64,000 nucleotides of DNA, taken from positions 248,001 to 312,000 of the forward strand of contig NZ_FOUY01000001.1 in NCBI RefSeq assembly GCF_900115005.1. The letters run 5' to 3'. Made by a program: the position numbers and the translations under genes. Numbering within the stretch: the first letter of the stretch is position 1; each line of letters begins with the position of its first letter. The notes under the pieces were generated by a model. It made no database searches, had not been told where the DNA came from, and saw only the letters and a list, made by a program, of their open reading frames with translations. Of the stretch, positions 49,412-57,722 are shown piece by piece. The DNA is from Pseudonocardia ammonioxydans (GTDB lineage: Bacteria; Actinomycetota; Actinomycetes; Mycobacteriales; Pseudonocardiaceae).

Positions 49412-50254
49412 CTACTTGGCGCCCATGCCCGCGTCGACGCGCAGCACGTGCCCGGTGATCTGGTCGGCGTTGTCCGACGCCAGGAACAGCACCGCGTCGG
49501 TGATGTGCGCCACCTCCGTCCGCCACTTCGGGCCCGGCATGTTGCCCGCCGCGGAGAACATCTCGTAGGCCTCGTCGGGCGCCATGCCGGCCTCGCCGGC
49601 GAGACCCCACACCATCCCGGAACCCTGCCCGTCACCGGGCCTGATCGTGGCCGGGGCGATGCAGTTGACGTTGATGTCGAACTCCGCGAGCTCGAAGGCC
49701 CAGGCCGAGGTCAGGCCCTGGAGGGCGTGCTTCGCGGCGACGTAGTGCGACAGCTGGGCGTGCCCGGCTCCGGTCACCCCCGAGGAGATGTTGATGATCT
49801 TTCCGGCGCGGCGGCCGATCATGTTCGGCACCACGTACTTGGCCACGTACGCGTGGCCCTTGACGATCGTGTCGACCACCGCGTCCAGCACGTGGGAGCG
49901 CATGCCCTGGATCGTGTCGAGCGCGGCGACACCGGCGTTGCACACGAGCACGTCGATGCGGCCGTCGAAGAAGTCCAGCGCCTTGGCCACGTTCGCCTCG
50001 ACCTGCGACTCGTCGCGGATGTCGCACGGCAGCGGGATCGCCCGGCGGCCCCGGCCCTCGATCTCGCGCACGGTGTCCTCGAGCATCTGCGCGGTCGCCA
50101 GCGGGTAGATGTCGGGGATCGGATCGGTGATGTCGAGGGCGGCGACGTCCGCACCGGCCTCGGCGAAGGCGAGGGCGTGGCTCAGCCCCTGCCCCTTCGC
50201 CGCTCCGGTGATCAGGACGTTCTTGCCCTCGAGTCCACGCAGTGCAGCCGACAC
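49412..50254 (-). CDS. Mycofactocin-coupled SDR family oxidoreductase
   Basis: 280-residue short-chain dehydrogenase of the subgroup whose NAD is non-exchangeable and is recycled by mycofactocin. The subgroup's cofactor motif GAAKGQGLSHALAFAEAGAD and the longer insert before helix D (DITDPIPDIYPLATAQMLEDT region) are present; catalytic Ser lies in NISSGVTGAG and Tyr-Lys in HYVAAKHAL (near residues 170 and 184 of the chain). GTG 50254 follows a GGGG-rich ribosome site. It lies 24 kb from mftA and likely oxidises an alcohol with electrons passed to mycofactocin. Confidence 0.85.
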   Translation of the reverse strand: MSAALRGLEGKNVLITGAAKGQGLSHALAFAEAGADVAALDITDPIPDIYPLATAQMLEDTVREIEGRGRRAIPLPCDIRDESQVEANVAKALDFFDGRIDVLVCNAGVAALDTIQGMRSHVLDAVVDTIVKGHAYVAKYVVPNMIGRRAGKIINISSGVTGAGHAQLSHYVAAKHALQGLTSAWAFELAEFDINVNCIAPATIRPGDGQGSGMVWGLAGEAGMAPDEAYEMFSAAGNMPGPKWRTEVAHITDAVLFLASDNADQITGHVLRVDAGMGAK

Positions 50255-50404
50255 GGTCAGCCCCTTCCGGTTCGCGACGACCACAGCGTCGTCGCACGTC
50301 GCCGGTCGGCACCCGGACCGGTATGCGCCCGGCCGACCGGACCTCCTCGTCCGCCGCCACCCGCCCCACGGCACCGCGGCACCGGATCGGATGACGCCCG
50401 CGAC

Positions 50405-50489
50405 GCTAACCAGGAACCGAGGACGTAGCAATACGCCTAACGCCGTTATCACCAGGTCCGTAGTCGCACCCGACCGAAACGTGGTTAGC
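50405..50489. promoter_or_regulatory. SDR upstream region with inverted repeats
   Basis: The gap before the SDR gene is AT-richer than its surroundings. It holds a short palindrome TAACGCCGTTA (50439-50449) and widely spaced arms GCTAACCA (50405-50412) and TGGTTAGC (50482-50489). These look like regulator half-sites for the minus-strand SDR promoter; the outer arm touches the end of the next gene. No exact -10/-35 pair is clear. Confidence 0.35.
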
Positions 50490-51405
50490 CCGCTGACTTC
50501 GTCAGGGGTGCGCCATCGCGGAAGGTCGGTGCGCGGGACAGGCCCGCCAGCCGGCGCAGCAGCGGCGCCCACTCGGCGAGGGTGAGCCGAGCCGGCTGCA
50601 CGTGGCAGAGCAGCTCGCTCGCGTGGCCGAGACAGGGATCAGCGGCGAGTCCGCCGAGCACCTCGTCGTCGGCCCCCGCGTAGACGTTGCCGGCGCCGAG
50701 CCAGACCTGCGGGTCGCGGCCACCGCGGGCGACGTGCGGGGCGAGCAGCGCGTGTGCGGCCGTCCGCGACTCCGCCGGGACGACCGGGCGGGACAGCCCG
50801 ACCCGCCCACCGCCCGCCGCGCGGAACCGCGCGATCACCCCGGCGGCGCGGTGGTCGTCCGGCCCGGCGGGCCCGGAACGGCGCCCGGAGAGCAGCCCCA
50901 GACCGCGCCGCGCGGCCGTCGCGGCACCCTGCGGCGACGAGGTCGCCAGCCACATCCGGTCGCGCAGGCCGGGCGCGGCCCGAAGGATGCCGGCGTCCCC
51001 GGTCAGCACGTCGAGCACCTCGGCCAGCCGCACGTGCCGGCGCGCCGGGTCCACCCCGAACGCCTCGAGCACGCCCGGGTCGGAGCCGGCTCCCAGCCCC
51101 AGCTCCAGCCGGCCGCCGCTGAGCAGGTCGAGGGTGGCCGCGTCCTCCGCGAGGCGCACCGGGTGCTCCACCGCCCCGACGACGACGGCGGTGCCCAGCC
51201 GGATCCGCGCGGTCCGGGCGGCGACCGCGGCCAGCACGACCAGCGGCGAGGACGCGTGCCCCTGCTGCGCGCCGACATGGTGCTGGGCGATCCAGAACGA
51301 GGAGAACCCCAGCTCCTCGGCGAGCACGGCCAGCCGGACGGTGTCGTCCAGTTCCGACGCCGGGTCCCGCGGGCCGGCCGCGTGGGAGAGGACACCCCAG
51401 GACAT
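50485..51405 (-). CDS. LLM-class (luciferase-like) flavin monooxygenase
   Basis: 306-residue bacterial-luciferase-like TIM barrel enzyme using FMNH2 or F420H2. Motifs: LAEELGFSSFWIAQHHVGAQQ (near residue 30), RIRLGTAVVVGAVEHPVRLAED (near 72) and LLSGGRLELGLGAGSD (near 98). ATG 51405 is preceded by AGGTG; a GTG at 51414 is an alternative three codons upstream. It is divergent from an ABC importer gene only about 35 bp away, so the two may share control. Confidence 0.8.
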   Translation of the reverse strand: MSWGVLSHAAGPRDPASELDDTVRLAVLAEELGFSSFWIAQHHVGAQQGHASSPLVVLAAVAARTARIRLGTAVVVGAVEHPVRLAEDAATLDLLSGGRLELGLGAGSDPGVLEAFGVDPARRHVRLAEVLDVLTGDAGILRAAPGLRDRMWLATSSPQGAATAARRGLGLLSGRRSGPAGPDDHRAAGVIARFRAAGGGRVGLSRPVVPAESRTAAHALLAPHVARGGRDPQVWLGAGNVYAGADDEVLGGLAADPCLGHASELLCHVQPARLTLAEWAPLLRRLAGLSRAPTFRDGAPLTKSAG

Positions 51406-51441
51406 ACTGGACACCTGAGCAGACTTTCATAGATTGATCGG

Positions 51442-52422
51442 GTGATCCGACCACGTCTCGTCGCCGCCGTCGTCGCCGCGACGTTCCTGCTCACCGGCTG
51501 CGGTGCCGCCGTCCAGGACGCCCCGGAAGCCGGTGGCACGGCCGAGGGCTTCCCCGTCGTCGACGACAACTGCGGGGTCACGACGACCTACGAGGCCCCG
51601 CCCGCGCGCGCCGTGACCCTGACCTCCAACGCCACCGAGCTGATGCTCGAGCTCGGCCTCGCGGACTCGATGGTCGGCACGTCGTACCTGAAGAACCGGC
51701 CGATCGGCGAGCGCTACGCCGAGGCCTACGCCTCGGTGCCGGTGCTCGCACCGGGCCAGCCGTCGCTGGAACAGCTGGTCGCGGCCGAGCCGGACTTCGT
51801 CTACTCCGGCTATCCGGACGGCTTCTCCGAGTCGAACGGGCACACCCGGCCCCGGCTCGCCGAGCTCGGCATCGACACCCACCTGAACCCCGAGTCGTGC
51901 AGCGGGGGCCGCTCCGGCTTCGAGGACCTGTTCGGCGAGACGCTGCGGATCGGTGAGATCTTCGGCGTGCCGGAGCGGGCCGGGGCGAGCGTCGCGGACA
52001 TGCGCGGGCGGCTCGACGCGGTCGCCGAGCGGCTCGGCACGGTCGAACCGGTCCCGGTATTCGTCTACAACAGCGGGGCGGACTCCCCGCGGACCGCCGG
52101 CGGCGCGGCGATCCTCACCGAGATGATCGAGCGGGCCGGCGGGCGCAACGTGTTCGCCGACGTCGACGAGCGCTGGCCGCAGGTCTCCTGGGAGCAGGTC
52201 GCCCAGCGCGCCCCCGCCGTCGTGCTGATCTACGACTACCTGGAGCCCAGCGTCGAGTCGAAGATCGCGACGCTGCGGGCCACCCCGGCCATCGCCGACG
52301 TCCCCGCGCTGGCCGCGAACGCCTTCCCGACGGTGGCGCTGTCGGAGGCCCAGCCGGGCCCGCGGTCGGTCGACGCCGTCGAGCAGCTCGCCCGCGACCT
52401 GCATCCCGACCGGTTCCGGTGA
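51442..52422 (+). CDS. FepB/BtuF-like ABC substrate-binding lipoprotein
   Basis: 326-residue class III binding protein for siderophores, heme or cobalamin. The signal peptide ends in lipobox LLTGC (Cys near residue 19). Conserved stretches include PPARAVTLTSNATELMLELG (near 53), LEQLVAAEPDFVYSGY (near 113) and a C-terminal AILTEMIERAGGRNVFADV. No ribosome site is obvious before GTG 51442, so translation may be leaderless. Ligand type cannot be decided; no iron box is apparent nearby. Confidence 0.88.
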   Translation: MIRPRLVAAVVAATFLLTGCGAAVQDAPEAGGTAEGFPVVDDNCGVTTTYEAPPARAVTLTSNATELMLELGLADSMVGTSYLKNRPIGERYAEAYASVPVLAPGQPSLEQLVAAEPDFVYSGYPDGFSESNGHTRPRLAELGIDTHLNPESCSGGRSGFEDLFGETLRIGEIFGVPERAGASVADMRGRLDAVAERLGTVEPVPVFVYNSGADSPRTAGGAAILTEMIERAGGRNVFADVDERWPQVSWEQVAQRAPAVVLIYDYLEPSVESKIATLRATPAIADVPALAANAFPTVALSEAQPGPRSVDAVEQLARDLHPDRFR

Positions 52423-53549
52423 GCCGGCGCGCCGAGCTCGTCGCGGCCCTGCGGCCGGACGGCGTCGTCCCCGACCTCCCGGCCGGGCGGCGGCCCCCGC
52501 AGGACGGCGGCCGGCTGCCGATGCCGCTGGTCGTGTCCGGGCTGGTCGGGCTGCTGGTCGTCGCCGCGGGCCTGGCGCTGATGGTCGGGTCGGTGTCGGT
52601 GCCCTGGTCGCAGACCTGGCGGATCCTCGCCCACCGGCTCGGCGGCACCGCCCTGGTCCCCGCCCCGGACTGGACCCGCGCGCAGGACCTCATCGTCGCC
52701 GACACCCGGCTGCCCCGGGTGCTGCTCGCGGCGCTGGTCGGCGCCGCGCTGACCGTGGCCGGGATGGTGCTGCAGGCCGTGGTCCGCAACCCGCTGGCCG
52801 GGCCCGGCGTGATCGGGGTGTCGTCCGGGGCGGCGACCGGCGCGGTCGTCGTCATGCGGTTCGGGCTGCTCGGCGCGGGCGCGCTGACGCTCAACGTGGC
52901 CGCGTTCGCCGGGGCACTCGCCACCCTCGCCGTCGTCCTGGCCATCGCCCGTTCCGGTGGGCGGATCACCGTGCTGCGGCTGATCCTCGGCGGTGTCGCG
53001 GTCGGATCGGTGCTGTCCGCGCTGACCAGCCTGCTGGTGCTGACCGCGCCGAGCCCGACGCTGGCCTCGCAGGTGCTGTTCTGGACCCTCGGCGGGTTCG
53101 GTGGCGCACGCTGGAGCCTGCTGGTGGTGCCCGCCGTGGTGCTGGTGGCGGGGCTGGGCCTGTTGCTGAGCCGCTCCCGGGACCTGGACCTGCTGCTCGC
53201 CGGTGACGAGAGCGCCGGCGCGCTGGGGCTGGACGTCCACCGGTTCCGGCAGGTGATGTTCGTGGTCGTCGCGGTGCTGGTCGGCGTGACGGTCGCGGTC
53301 AGCGGGGTGATCGGCTTCGTCGGGCTGATGCTCCCGCACGTGGTGCGGTTCATGGTCGGCTCCGGGCACCGGCGCGGGCTCCCGGTCGCGGTCCTGGTCG
53401 GCGCGGTGTTCACCGTGCTGGCCGACCTGGTCGCGCGGACCGTGATGATCCCCGAGGAGCTGCCGGTCGGGATCGTCACCGCGCTGGTCGGCGGGCCGTT
53501 CTTCGTGTGGCTGCTGCGCCGCGACGGACGCCGGGAGGACCCCCGGTGA
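52419..53549 (+). CDS. FecCD-family ABC permease
   Basis: 376-residue permease with about ten hydrophobic segments after a ~35-residue cytosolic leader. Family motifs: RLPRVLLAALVGAALTVAGMVLQ-type stretch near residue 98 (conserved RLPR and GxxLxxxG), NPLAGPGVIGVSSGA near 127, and GFVGLMLPHVVRFMVG near 300. It overlaps the binding protein and ATPase genes by four bases each, so one subunit probably homodimerises. Confidence 0.9.
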   Translation: MSRRAELVAALRPDGVVPDLPAGRRPPQDGGRLPMPLVVSGLVGLLVVAAGLALMVGSVSVPWSQTWRILAHRLGGTALVPAPDWTRAQDLIVADTRLPRVLLAALVGAALTVAGMVLQAVVRNPLAGPGVIGVSSGAATGAVVVMRFGLLGAGALTLNVAAFAGALATLAVVLAIARSGGRITVLRLILGGVAVGSVLSALTSLLVLTAPSPTLASQVLFWTLGGFGGARWSLLVVPAVVLVAGLGLLLSRSRDLDLLLAGDESAGALGLDVHRFRQVMFVVVAVLVGVTVAVSGVIGFVGLMLPHVVRFMVGSGHRRGLPVAVLVGAVFTVLADLVARTVMIPEELPVGIVTALVGGPFFVWLLRRDGRREDPR

Positions 53550-55726
53550 CCCCGCTCGAGATCCGCGACGTCCACGTCACCGCCGGGCGGGCGACGCTGG
53601 TCGGCGGGGTGTCGCTGACCGTGGGGCCCGGCGAGGTCGTCGGCCTGCTCGGCCCCAACGGCAGTGGCAAGTCCTCGCTGCTGCGCACCGTGTACCGGGT
53701 CAACACGCCGGCCTCCGGGACGGTGCTGGTCGACGGCACCGAGATCCGCGACCGCCCGGTCCGGTGGGTCGCGCAGCGGGTCGGGGTGGTCGTGCAGGAC
53801 ATGCCCACCGACTTCCCGCTGACCGTGCGTGAGGTGGTGGCGATGGGGCGCTCCCCGCACAAGCGCCCGCTGGCCGCGGACGAGCCGGTCGACCACGCCC
53901 TGGTCGACGCCGGCCTGGAACTGCTCGACCTGACCGGACTGGCCGGGCGCCGCTTCGGCACCCTGTCCGGCGGTGAACGGCAACGCGCGCTGGTGGCCCG
54001 GGCCCTGGTCGGGCGGCCGTCCCTGCTGGTGATGGACGAGCCGACCAACCACCTCGACGTCCGCCACCAGCTCGAGCTGCTGGGCCTGGTCCGCGAGCTG
54101 GGCCTGCCCGCGCTCGTCGCGTTGCACGACCTGAACCTGGCCGCGCGGTACTGCGACCGCCTGTGCCTGCTCGACGGCGGCCGCGCCGTGGCGACCGGGA
54201 GCCCTGCCGAGGTGCTCACCCCGGAACGCATCGGCGAGGTCTACGGTGTCACCGCGACCGTGCTGGACCACCCCACGGCGGACTGCCCGCTCGTGGTCCT
54301 GTCGGCCTGCCCCGCGCCGCCCGCCGGTTCGGTGCTGCCGTCAGGCCCGGCCGTGGTGGGTCCGGAACACGTCGTCCGGGTCGACGGCACGCTTGAGGGC
54401 CGCCAGCCGCTCGACGTCGCCGGGGAGGTAGCCGGACGCCAGCTCGCCGGCGGTCACGTCCGGGCCGGACAGGAAGTTCACGCAGACCCCGCCGGTGGAC
54501 CAGGGCGCCATCGCGGAACCGAGCCGGTCGAGTGCGGTCCGCAGCCGGGGGACCCGGGCGCCCTCGGCCACGCCCCCGGCGTAGAGCACGAACTCGCCGT
54601 CGCGCCGGGCGAGCGCGCTCGACACCGCACCGGGGCGGGCCAGCGCGCCGCCGACATGGCGCAGCTCCACCAGGTACGGCGCGTCCGCGCCCGGACCGGC
54701 GTGCCGCAGCAGCGCCGCGACGGCGCCGGGGTCCAGCGAGCGCAGCACGAGGTTGCGCGCGTGGAACGGCACCGGCGTAGTGGGTTCGGCGTGGATCGAC
54801 CCGACCGCGGCGTAGGGCATCTCCGCGACCGTGTCGGTCAGCGGCCCGAGCTCCCGGAACGGACGGACCCACTGCTCCCCCTCGGCGGCGCTGCCGGTGA
54901 AGGCGAACCGCAGGTGCGCGACGTAGCGGCCGCGCAGGACCTCCGGCAGCGCGGGCAGGTCCGGAATCCGGATCAGCAGCACCGAGGAGTTCATCGTCTC
55001 GGGCACCGCGCGGGTCCAGCGGGCCCAGGTCGCCACCGCCCGTTCCGCGGTGTCCGCGGCGACGTGCATGCCGCCGCCGTAGAGCCGGGGCTGCTCGTGC
55101 AGCGCGATCTCGAGCGCGACGACCACGCCGAGCGTGCCCTTGCCGCCGCCGCGCAGGGCCCAGAACAGCTCCGGGTGCTCGGTGGCGGTGGCCCGGCGCA
55201 GCGTGCCGTCCGCCGTGACGACCTCGATCGCCCGCACGTGGTCCACGGCCCACCCGAGGCTGCGGCCGAGGATCCCGAGCCCGCCGCCCAGGTGGTAGGA
55301 CACGGCGCCGACGTCCGGCGCCGAGCCGTTCACCGGCGCCAGGCCGTGCTCGGCGGCCGCCGCCACCAGCGCGCCACCGCGGACGCCCGCCTCGAGCCGC
55401 GCCGTGCGGGCGACGGGGTCCACGGTGATGCCGTCCATCCGCGCGGTGGTGATCAGGAGCTGCCCGTCGGCGGGCCGGGACGGGCCGTGCCCGGTGGCCT
55501 GCACGGCCACCCCGAGCCCGTGCGCGGTGGCGTGGCGGACGGCCGCGACGACGTCGGCGACACCGGTCGCCGAGACGATCACGGCCGGCTTGTGCTCGAC
55601 CGCGAGGTTGTAGCCGGTGCGCTCGGCGTCGTATCCGGAGTCGCCGGGAACGAGGTAATCGGTCATGTACCGAGCATCGGCCGATCGACCAGGCCGAACA
55701 ACGACGGATCCCGCACCGGCCGATAA
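53546..55726 (+). CDS. FepC/BtuD-like ABC ATPase without a normal stop
   Basis: ATPase for the FecCD-type importer. Walker A LGPNGSGKSS near residue 34, signature TLSGGERQR near 139, Walker B LLVMDEPTNHLD near 160 and switch His in VALHDLNLA near 193. Family homology ends near 54310 (TVLDHPTADCPLVVLS). No in-frame stop follows there; the frame stays open antisense to the whole flavoprotein gene (54341-55666) and ends only at 55726. The extra ~470 residues are Gly/Arg/Pro-rich with no domain and are probably non-native: stop-codon loss, a nearby frameshift or a sequence error. Treat 53546-54330 as the meaningful part. Confidence 0.75.
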   Translation: MTPLEIRDVHVTAGRATLVGGVSLTVGPGEVVGLLGPNGSGKSSLLRTVYRVNTPASGTVLVDGTEIRDRPVRWVAQRVGVVVQDMPTDFPLTVREVVAMGRSPHKRPLAADEPVDHALVDAGLELLDLTGLAGRRFGTLSGGERQRALVARALVGRPSLLVMDEPTNHLDVRHQLELLGLVRELGLPALVALHDLNLAARYCDRLCLLDGGRAVATGSPAEVLTPERIGEVYGVTATVLDHPTADCPLVVLSACPAPPAGSVLPSGPAVVGPEHVVRVDGTLEGRQPLDVAGEVAGRQLAGGHVRAGQEVHADPAGGPGRHRGTEPVECGPQPGDPGALGHAPGVEHELAVAPGERARHRTGAGQRAADMAQLHQVRRVRARTGVPQQRRDGAGVQRAQHEVARVERHRRSGFGVDRPDRGVGHLRDRVGQRPELPERTDPLLPLGGAAGEGEPQVRDVAAAQDLRQRGQVRNPDQQHRGVHRLGHRAGPAGPGRHRPFRGVRGDVHAAAVEPGLLVQRDLERDDHAERALAAAAQGPEQLRVLGGGGPAQRAVRRDDLDRPHVVHGPPEAAAEDPEPAAQVVGHGADVRRRAVHRRQAVLGGRRHQRATADARLEPRRAGDGVHGDAVHPRGGDQELPVGGPGRAVPGGLHGHPEPVRGGVADGRDDVGDTGRRDDHGRLVLDREVVAGALGVVSGVAGNEVIGHVPSIGRSTRPNNDGSRTGR
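54341..55666 (-). CDS. FAD-binding berberine-bridge-type oxidoreductase
   Basis: 441-residue flavoprotein of the PCMH/BBE (FAD-linked oxidase) superfamily. The FAD-binding region includes VAVQATGHGPSRPADG with the His that usually carries the 8-alpha FAD link (near residue 58), GVRGGALVAAAAEHGLAPV (near 94) and YHLGGGLGILGRSLGWAVD (near 128); the Cys for a second FAD bond is absent, so a single covalent link is likely. The BBE motif near the C-terminus is VCVNFLSGPD. ATG 55666 faces the LysR gene 70 bp away. Substrate unknown; LysR control is likely. Confidence 0.85.
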   Translation of the reverse strand: MTDYLVPGDSGYDAERTGYNLAVEHKPAVIVSATGVADVVAAVRHATAHGLGVAVQATGHGPSRPADGQLLITTARMDGITVDPVARTARLEAGVRGGALVAAAAEHGLAPVNGSAPDVGAVSYHLGGGLGILGRSLGWAVDHVRAIEVVTADGTLRRATATEHPELFWALRGGGKGTLGVVVALEIALHEQPRLYGGGMHVAADTAERAVATWARWTRAVPETMNSSVLLIRIPDLPALPEVLRGRYVAHLRFAFTGSAAEGEQWVRPFRELGPLTDTVAEMPYAAVGSIHAEPTTPVPFHARNLVLRSLDPGAVAALLRHAGPGADAPYLVELRHVGGALARPGAVSSALARRDGEFVLYAGGVAEGARVPRLRTALDRLGSAMAPWSTGGVCVNFLSGPDVTAGELASGYLPGDVERLAALKRAVDPDDVFRTHHGRA

Positions 55727-55736
55727 CCTGGGTGTC

Positions 55737-56579
55737 ATGGAGCGCCGCGAGATCGAGATCTTCCTGACGCTCGCCGAGGAACTCCACTTCGGACGGACGG
55801 CCGAGCGGCTGCTCATCTCCCAGGCCCGGGTCAGCCACGCCGTCAAGGCACTCGAGCGCCGGTTCGGCGTGACCCTGTTCGACCGGACCAGCCGCCGGGT
55901 CGCCCTGACCGCGGTCGGAGCCGCGCTCTACGCCGACGTCCGGGCCGGGCACGACCGCATCGAGCGCGGGATCGCCGCCGCGGTCGCGGCCGGGCGCGGG
56001 ATCGCGGGCACCCTCTCCGTCGGACTGGAAGCGCCCGCCGTCGCGGAGCTGGCGGCCCCGGTGTTCGGTCGCTTCCGCGCGCAGAACCCGGGCATCGAGC
56101 TGGTCTTCCGGGAGACCGGGTTCACCGACCCGCTCGACCTGCTGCGCAGCGGGGAGGTGGACGTCGCCGTCACGAACGCGCCCGTCGAGGAGCACGACCT
56201 CCACCAGGGGCCCGCCGTGTACACCGAGCCGGTGGTGCTCGCGGTGTCGAGGGAGCACCGGCTGGCCGGGCGGGCCGAGATCACGCTCGACGACCTGGAC
56301 CACGAGACCGTGTTCCGCGCCGGGCGGCGGGCGGCGCCGTACCGGCGGGAGCCCGAGCCGGTCGCGGCGACCCTGCTGGACCTGCTGGCCAGGGTCGCCG
56401 CCGGCGAGGGCGTGTGCCCGCTGGCCGCCCACGCCGCCGACTACTTCGCCCGCCCCACGCTGGCGATGGTGCCGTTCACGGCCGGCGCACCCCCGGTCCG
56501 CTGGGTGCTGTGCCGCCGACGCGGCAGGTCGACCGCCCGGGTCGCGGCGCTGGCCGCCGCCGCGGCCGCGGCCGGGTGA
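55737..56579 (+). CDS. LysR-family transcriptional regulator
   Basis: 280-residue LTTR. The N-terminal winged helix runs ERREIEIFLTLAEELHFGRTA-like to SRRVALTAVG (residues 1-65), followed by a coiled linker and a periplasmic-binding-protein-like effector domain (GTLSVGLEAPAVAELA from ~85). ATG 55737 is preceded by GGTGTC; a GTG three bases earlier is possible. Divergence from the flavoprotein gene suggests it controls that gene in response to a small molecule. Confidence 0.9.
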   Translation: MERREIEIFLTLAEELHFGRTAERLLISQARVSHAVKALERRFGVTLFDRTSRRVALTAVGAALYADVRAGHDRIERGIAAAVAAGRGIAGTLSVGLEAPAVAELAAPVFGRFRAQNPGIELVFRETGFTDPLDLLRSGEVDVAVTNAPVEEHDLHQGPAVYTEPVVLAVSREHRLAGRAEITLDDLDHETVFRAGRRAAPYRREPEPVAATLLDLLARVAAGEGVCPLAAHAADYFARPTLAMVPFTAGAPPVRWVLCRRRGRSTARVAALAAAAAAAG

Positions 56580-56653
56580 CCCGCCGGCCGGGTTGCCCGT
56601 GCCGTGCGCTGGTCCCGGAGGCTCGAGCGGTGTGACGAGGACCCCGTTCTTGA

Positions 56654-57697
56654 TCAACTCTTGGTCACGGCGAGAAGCCCTTCGCGGAAACGGGCGGTGC
56701 CGTCCGGGTCGACGAACCGGCCGATGTCGTGGCAGATGACGTGCTCACAACCCGCTTCGCGATATCTCTCGAGAGTCTCGCGGACGTCCTCGGGTGAACC
56801 GTGGAGAACGGCGTCCGCAACGACAGCGTCCGGAATGGATTCGAGCAGAGAGTCCGCCTGCTCCGGTCGAATCTCGTCGGGGATGTAGCCATGGGGCAGC
56901 GGATAGGTGGCCCCGTGACGCTCGAACGCAGCACGTCCACGGAAAAGCGCTACGGCTCGTACCGATGGGTGCCGAAGCAAGCGTTCCGACTCTTCGCGGG
57001 TGGACCCCAGAGCGGACCAGACAAAGAGGGTGGGGGTGATCTCCTCGGGATCGCGTCCGGAATCAACCGCATGACGACGAAGAGTGGTGAGCCGGTCCGC
57101 GTAGTCGGCAGGGCTGAGACTGCTCGGTATCCAACCGTCTGCGTGAGCTGCGGTGAGTTCGAGCATCCGCGGACCGTGCGCTGCAACGTGCAACTCGTAC
57201 GGAGCGTCGATGGCCAATGCCAGGTCAGGGCCCGTCTCCGGCGGACGCCGGAAACCGTCGAGTTGCTGCAGTGCCGGTCGGAAGTAGCCGAGCCGACCCG
57301 TCCTTTCCACGCCGGGATGGACGCCGAAGGGGCGGAGCTGCCCAGGGTCCCCGACGCCGACTCCCAGCTTCATCGGACGACGGCCGAGCCAACTGATGCT
57401 GCTGGCCGCCTGTGCGAGTGCCACAGCCGTGCGGCGGAGCGGGTCCGTCACGGCCACACCGAGGGAGACGCGTCGAGTCTGTGCGGCTCCGGCTGCAAGA
57501 ACGCTGAACGGTTCGAGCAGGCGATGCGGATCGGCCAGAGCCCCTCTCCGCGTTCCGCGCGGGTACCAGCCCTGGAGATGGTCGATCAGCCAGGCGGCGT
57601 CGATGTCGGGCTGCGCATCGGCCCACTGAAGGTCGTCGAGCGGGTCGACGTCGGGATGGACCGATATGGGTGCGCCGAAGGTCAGCGATGTGGGCAT
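56654..57697 (-). CDS. LLM-class F420/FMN-dependent oxidoreductase
   Basis: 347-residue luciferase-like enzyme. Motifs: LLEPFSVLAAGAAQTRRVSL (near residue 60), LGVAVTDPLRRTAVALAQ (near 80) and HVAAHGPRMLELTAAHADGW (near 172), typical of F420-dependent members. ATG 57697 follows GGGAGTGG. It is downstream of the MHS transporter gene on the same strand (25-bp gap), so the pair may import and oxidise one compound. This locus is less GC-biased than its neighbours. Confidence 0.85.
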   Translation of the reverse strand: MPTSLTFGAPISVHPDVDPLDDLQWADAQPDIDAAWLIDHLQGWYPRGTRRGALADPHRLLEPFSVLAAGAAQTRRVSLGVAVTDPLRRTAVALAQAASSISWLGRRPMKLGVGVGDPGQLRPFGVHPGVERTGRLGYFRPALQQLDGFRRPPETGPDLALAIDAPYELHVAAHGPRMLELTAAHADGWIPSSLSPADYADRLTTLRRHAVDSGRDPEEITPTLFVWSALGSTREESERLLRHPSVRAVALFRGRAAFERHGATYPLPHGYIPDEIRPEQADSLLESIPDAVVADAVLHGSPEDVRETLERYREAGCEHVICHDIGRFVDPDGTARFREGLLAVTKS

Positions 57698-57722
57698 GGT
57701 TCCACTCCCTGTGCGTCGGAGA

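Noticed and set aside
54341..55666. Plus-strand continuation of the ABC ATPase as a real domain
   Set aside because: The minus strand here encodes a convincing FAD-linked oxidase with family motifs, whereas the plus frame has none.
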